A stretch of 5,770 nt of DNA. Source: Chloroflexota bacterium. GTDB lineage: Bacteria; Chloroflexota; Anaerolineae; UBA7937; B3-Chlor. The position numbers and the translations under genes were made by a program. The first letter of the stretch is position 1; every line of letters begins with the position of its first letter. Shown piece after piece: positions 4,674-5,770 of the stretch. The stretch is from contig JAUWYD010000087.1 of NCBI GenBank assembly GCA_030616025.1, positions 1-5,770 of the forward strand. The letters run 5' to 3'. The notes under the pieces are model-generated. The model had not been told where the DNA came from. It searched no databases and was given only the letters and a program-made list of their open reading frames with translations.

Positions 4674-4949
4674 CTATTCAGTCGTGTTTCCCTCCTCGAC
4701 CTCTCTCACTACACTGATCGACCCGTAGTTACTAGGAATTACCTCGTAGAGATCACTCTGGACGATCCCGAACCTGTCCATATGGAACACCCGCCGGCAA
4801 TATCGGCATAGGAACGTTTTCACCTTATGTCCAGTGCTCGCCCACCAGAGCCGCAACTCCTCTTCACAGAAGGGACAATGCACTGTACGCCATTTAATTC
4901 GTGGATATCCTTTGGATATCCCCTCGTTATTTCTTCTACTCTTCCTCAT
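4674..4949 (-). CDS. Zinc-ribbon-like protein, gene 6 (last) of - operon
   Basis: The 91-aa product has a basic N-terminus (MRKSRRNNEG), CPFC at 25-28 and CRYC at 48-51, followed by RRVFH (52-56), then an acidic tail ending VREVEEGNTTE. The gap between Cys pairs is 19 residues, identical to gene 1 of the same operon, and a Trp pair (35-36) sits between them. A single four-Cys zinc ribbon is the simplest reading, and nucleic acid binding is inferred from the basic patches. The ATG at 4949 overlaps the end of the preceding gene by 14 bases, with only a weak SD, so translation is probably coupled. The stop is TAG 4676-4674, after which the structured region begins. No named family recognised. 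Confidence 0.75.
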   Translation of the reverse strand: MRKSRRNNEGISKGYPRIKWRTVHCPFCEEELRLWWASTGHKVKTFLCRYCRRVFHMDRFGIVQSDLYEVIPSNYGSISVVREVEEGNTTE

Positions 4950-5244
4950 CGCCGCGATCCCAGTTGTACCTGGTCTTCCCCCGCCGCGGGCTCCGCATAT
5001 GCACCGATCTCTCCGCGATCCCGATCTCCCCCGCCCTCTCCCGCTTCTCCCTCTGCTCCTTCAGCACAGCGTTCGCGAACTGCTGCTGTAGCGCCTCCTT
5101 TCGCCCGATCCGGAACGTCCTACACTTCCCGTGCTTCACCAGGTGATCCCCACGATCGTCAGGCGGCCAACTCACGTACACACTCGCTCCGCAATTCGGG
5201 CACTTCACTCTCACATGGATCCAGTCACCCCTCTGATCCCCCAC
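4936..5244 (-). CDS. Zinc-finger-like protein with charged tail, gene 5 of - operon
   Basis: The 102-aa product starts at GTG 5244 (MGDQRGDWIHVRVK). It has CPNCG at 15-19 and HGKC at 38-41, giving CxxC-x19-HxxC, a zinc-ribbon variant with one His ligand and spacing close to genes 1 and 6. The second half (about 48-102) is strongly charged, with a predicted helix ALQQQFANAVLKEQREKRER and a basic stretch before an acidic end. The start is supported by GGGAGGTGA (5256-5248), the best SD of the operon, six bases from GTG. It overlaps the preceding gene by 20 bases and the next by 14. A DNA- or RNA-binding role is inferred; no family is recognised. Confidence 0.75.
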   Translation of the reverse strand: MGDQRGDWIHVRVKCPNCGASVYVSWPPDDRGDHLVKHGKCRTFRIGRKEALQQQFANAVLKEQREKRERAGEIGIAERSVHMRSPRRGKTRYNWDRGDEEE

Positions 5245-5419
5245 GGCTCACCTCCCTCTCGTCTTCCTCGTTCTCCTTAACTATCTGGCACGCTTTCACC
5301 AGCCGAGTACTCGCCTCATCCACAATCCCATGCACATCCTGCCGATTCACCCAGCACATCTCCATCCAAAACCTCACACCATCTCTTAGCCTCTCCAGCC
5401 ATTCAAGCTCAATACTCAC
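5225..5419 (-). CDS. Small helical protein, paralogue b, gene 4 of - operon
   Basis: The 64-aa product begins at GTG 5419 (MSIELEWLERLRDGVRFW) and is predicted all-helical with an acidic, Gly-ending tail. It aligns without gaps over its full length with gene 3, sharing 23 of 64 residues (36%), including L5, E6, L8, E9, D13, W18, V29-H30, V33, A36, R39, K42-A43-C44 and N50-E51. This conservation across a duplication argues that both are real proteins. The start is supported by GGGAGGG (5433-5427), three bases after the upstream stop. Function unknown; a small dimeric helical adaptor or regulator is possible. Confidence 0.75.
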   Translation of the reverse strand: MSIELEWLERLRDGVRFWMEMCWVNRQDVHGIVDEASTRLVKACQIVKENEEDEREVSRGGSEG

Positions 5420-5422
5420 GCC

Positions 5423-5617
5423 TCATCCCTCCCTTCCCCGCTTATCCCCCTCCCCCTCCTCTCCCTCATTATCGCGGATCCACTCGCACGCCTTCCTTAC
5501 ACGCCCGTACGCCTGACTCACCATCTCATGTACCTCCTCCTCCCTTGTATCATGATCCATTAGCCACACCATAAGCCGATCACCCGTCCCCTCCAAATAC
5601 TCCAACTGCTTACTCAT
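5423..5617 (-). CDS. Small helical protein, paralogue a, gene 3 of - operon
   Basis: The 64-aa product starts MSKQLEYLEGTGDRLMVW and is predicted helical, with KACEWIRDNE (42-51) leading to a highly acidic, Gly-rich tail. It is the gap-free paralogue of gene 4. A GTG directly upstream (5620) could also start it, but ATG 5617 aligns with the paralogue's first codon and lies six bases from GGAGGAG (5630-5624). The SD overlaps the last codons of the preceding gene, whose stop is three bases away. Acidic tails on small phage-like proteins can indicate contact with basic partners such as its neighbours (inference only). Function unknown. Confidence 0.75.
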   Translation of the reverse strand: MSKQLEYLEGTGDRLMVWLMDHDTREEEVHEMVSQAYGRVRKACEWIRDNEGEEGEGDKRGREG

Positions 5618-5620
5618 CAC

Positions 5621-5770
5621 TCACTCCTCCCTTCTCCGCTTATCCCGCTCCCACTCCGCTTCCCCCTTCACCCCCCTGGCAGCCCTCTCCCCTTCCCTAT
5701 CCCTGGACATCCGGCCGCTCCTCCACAGGTACCAGTGTGCTCCACAACACCGACAAACCCGGTGCACTGC
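5621..5770 (-). CDS. Second copy of the junction gene (3' part plus repeated end)
   Basis: This is the same 60-aa Cys-rich gene listed at 1-174, seen from the right side of the junction. Positions 5630-5770 duplicate 1-141, and the gene ends with GAG GAG TGA at 5629-5621. Its start codon falls outside this edge and is found at 174-172. It is not an extra gene. Confidence 0.75.
   Translation of the reverse strand, partial: AVHRVCRCCGAHWYLWRSGRMSRDREGERAARGVKGEAEWERDKRRREE
5630..5770. repeat. Terminal redundancy, right copy (circular junction)
   Basis: Exact repeat of 1-141; see the left copy. The unique molecule therefore spans 1-5629. Confidence 0.9.

Noticed and set aside
1..5770. CRISPR array or insertion sequence
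   Set aside because: No regularly spaced repeats and no transposase-like frame were seen on either strand.

Overview
The first 141 bases of the window (1-141) are repeated exactly as its last 141 bases (5630-5770). The simplest reading is a circular molecule of 5,629 bp, linearised inside a gene and assembled with overlapping ends. It looks like a very small, complete bacterial replicon: a virus, virus satellite or cryptic plasmid. A bacterial host is inferred from sigma70-like promoter hexamers, strong GGAGG-type Shine-Dalgarno sites, GTG starts and tightly overlapping genes. The host taxon cannot be named from the sequence. The + strand is rich in C and poor in G across both the + genes and the - genes, so the skew follows the molecule and not the coding direction.

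Layout. (i) A divergent control region at about 477-611 holds a 13-bp palindrome with an extended -10 on each strand. (ii) To the right on the + strand lie four tightly packed genes (612-2721). The first is a 219-aa protein resembling an uncharacterised family that I associate with phages and prophages (NPNT..QQ...W..LT..QR.AW signature). The other three are aromatic-rich tandem paralogues of 157, 157 and 161 aa. I suspect this is a structural or virion-like module, but no capsid fold is recognisable. (iii) To the left on the - strand, reading through the circular junction, is a six-gene operon (491 -> 174 -> junction -> 5621 -> 5423 -> 5225 -> 4936 -> 4674) of 60-105-aa proteins. Four have zinc-ribbon-like Cys/His motifs, and the two in the middle are paralogues of one another. 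All junctions are short gaps or overlaps. (iv) A lone - gene (2876-3124), also Cys/His-containing, has its own TTGACA promoter and SD and converges on the + operon. The gap between them is full of hairpins.

About 1.5 kb (3125-4673) has no convincing gene. Its first part (3200-3480) holds a large cruciform, short direct repeats and an AT-richer tract, which makes it the best origin candidate. Its last part (about 4005-4665) is packed with perfect hairpins, including a clean three-way junction at 4387-4471. It is probably a large structured RNA or a structured origin.

No replication initiator, integrase, polymerase, known capsid, lysis or packaging gene is recognisable. Either these jobs are done by unfamiliar small proteins, by the structured RNA/DNA region and host enzymes, or by a helper element.
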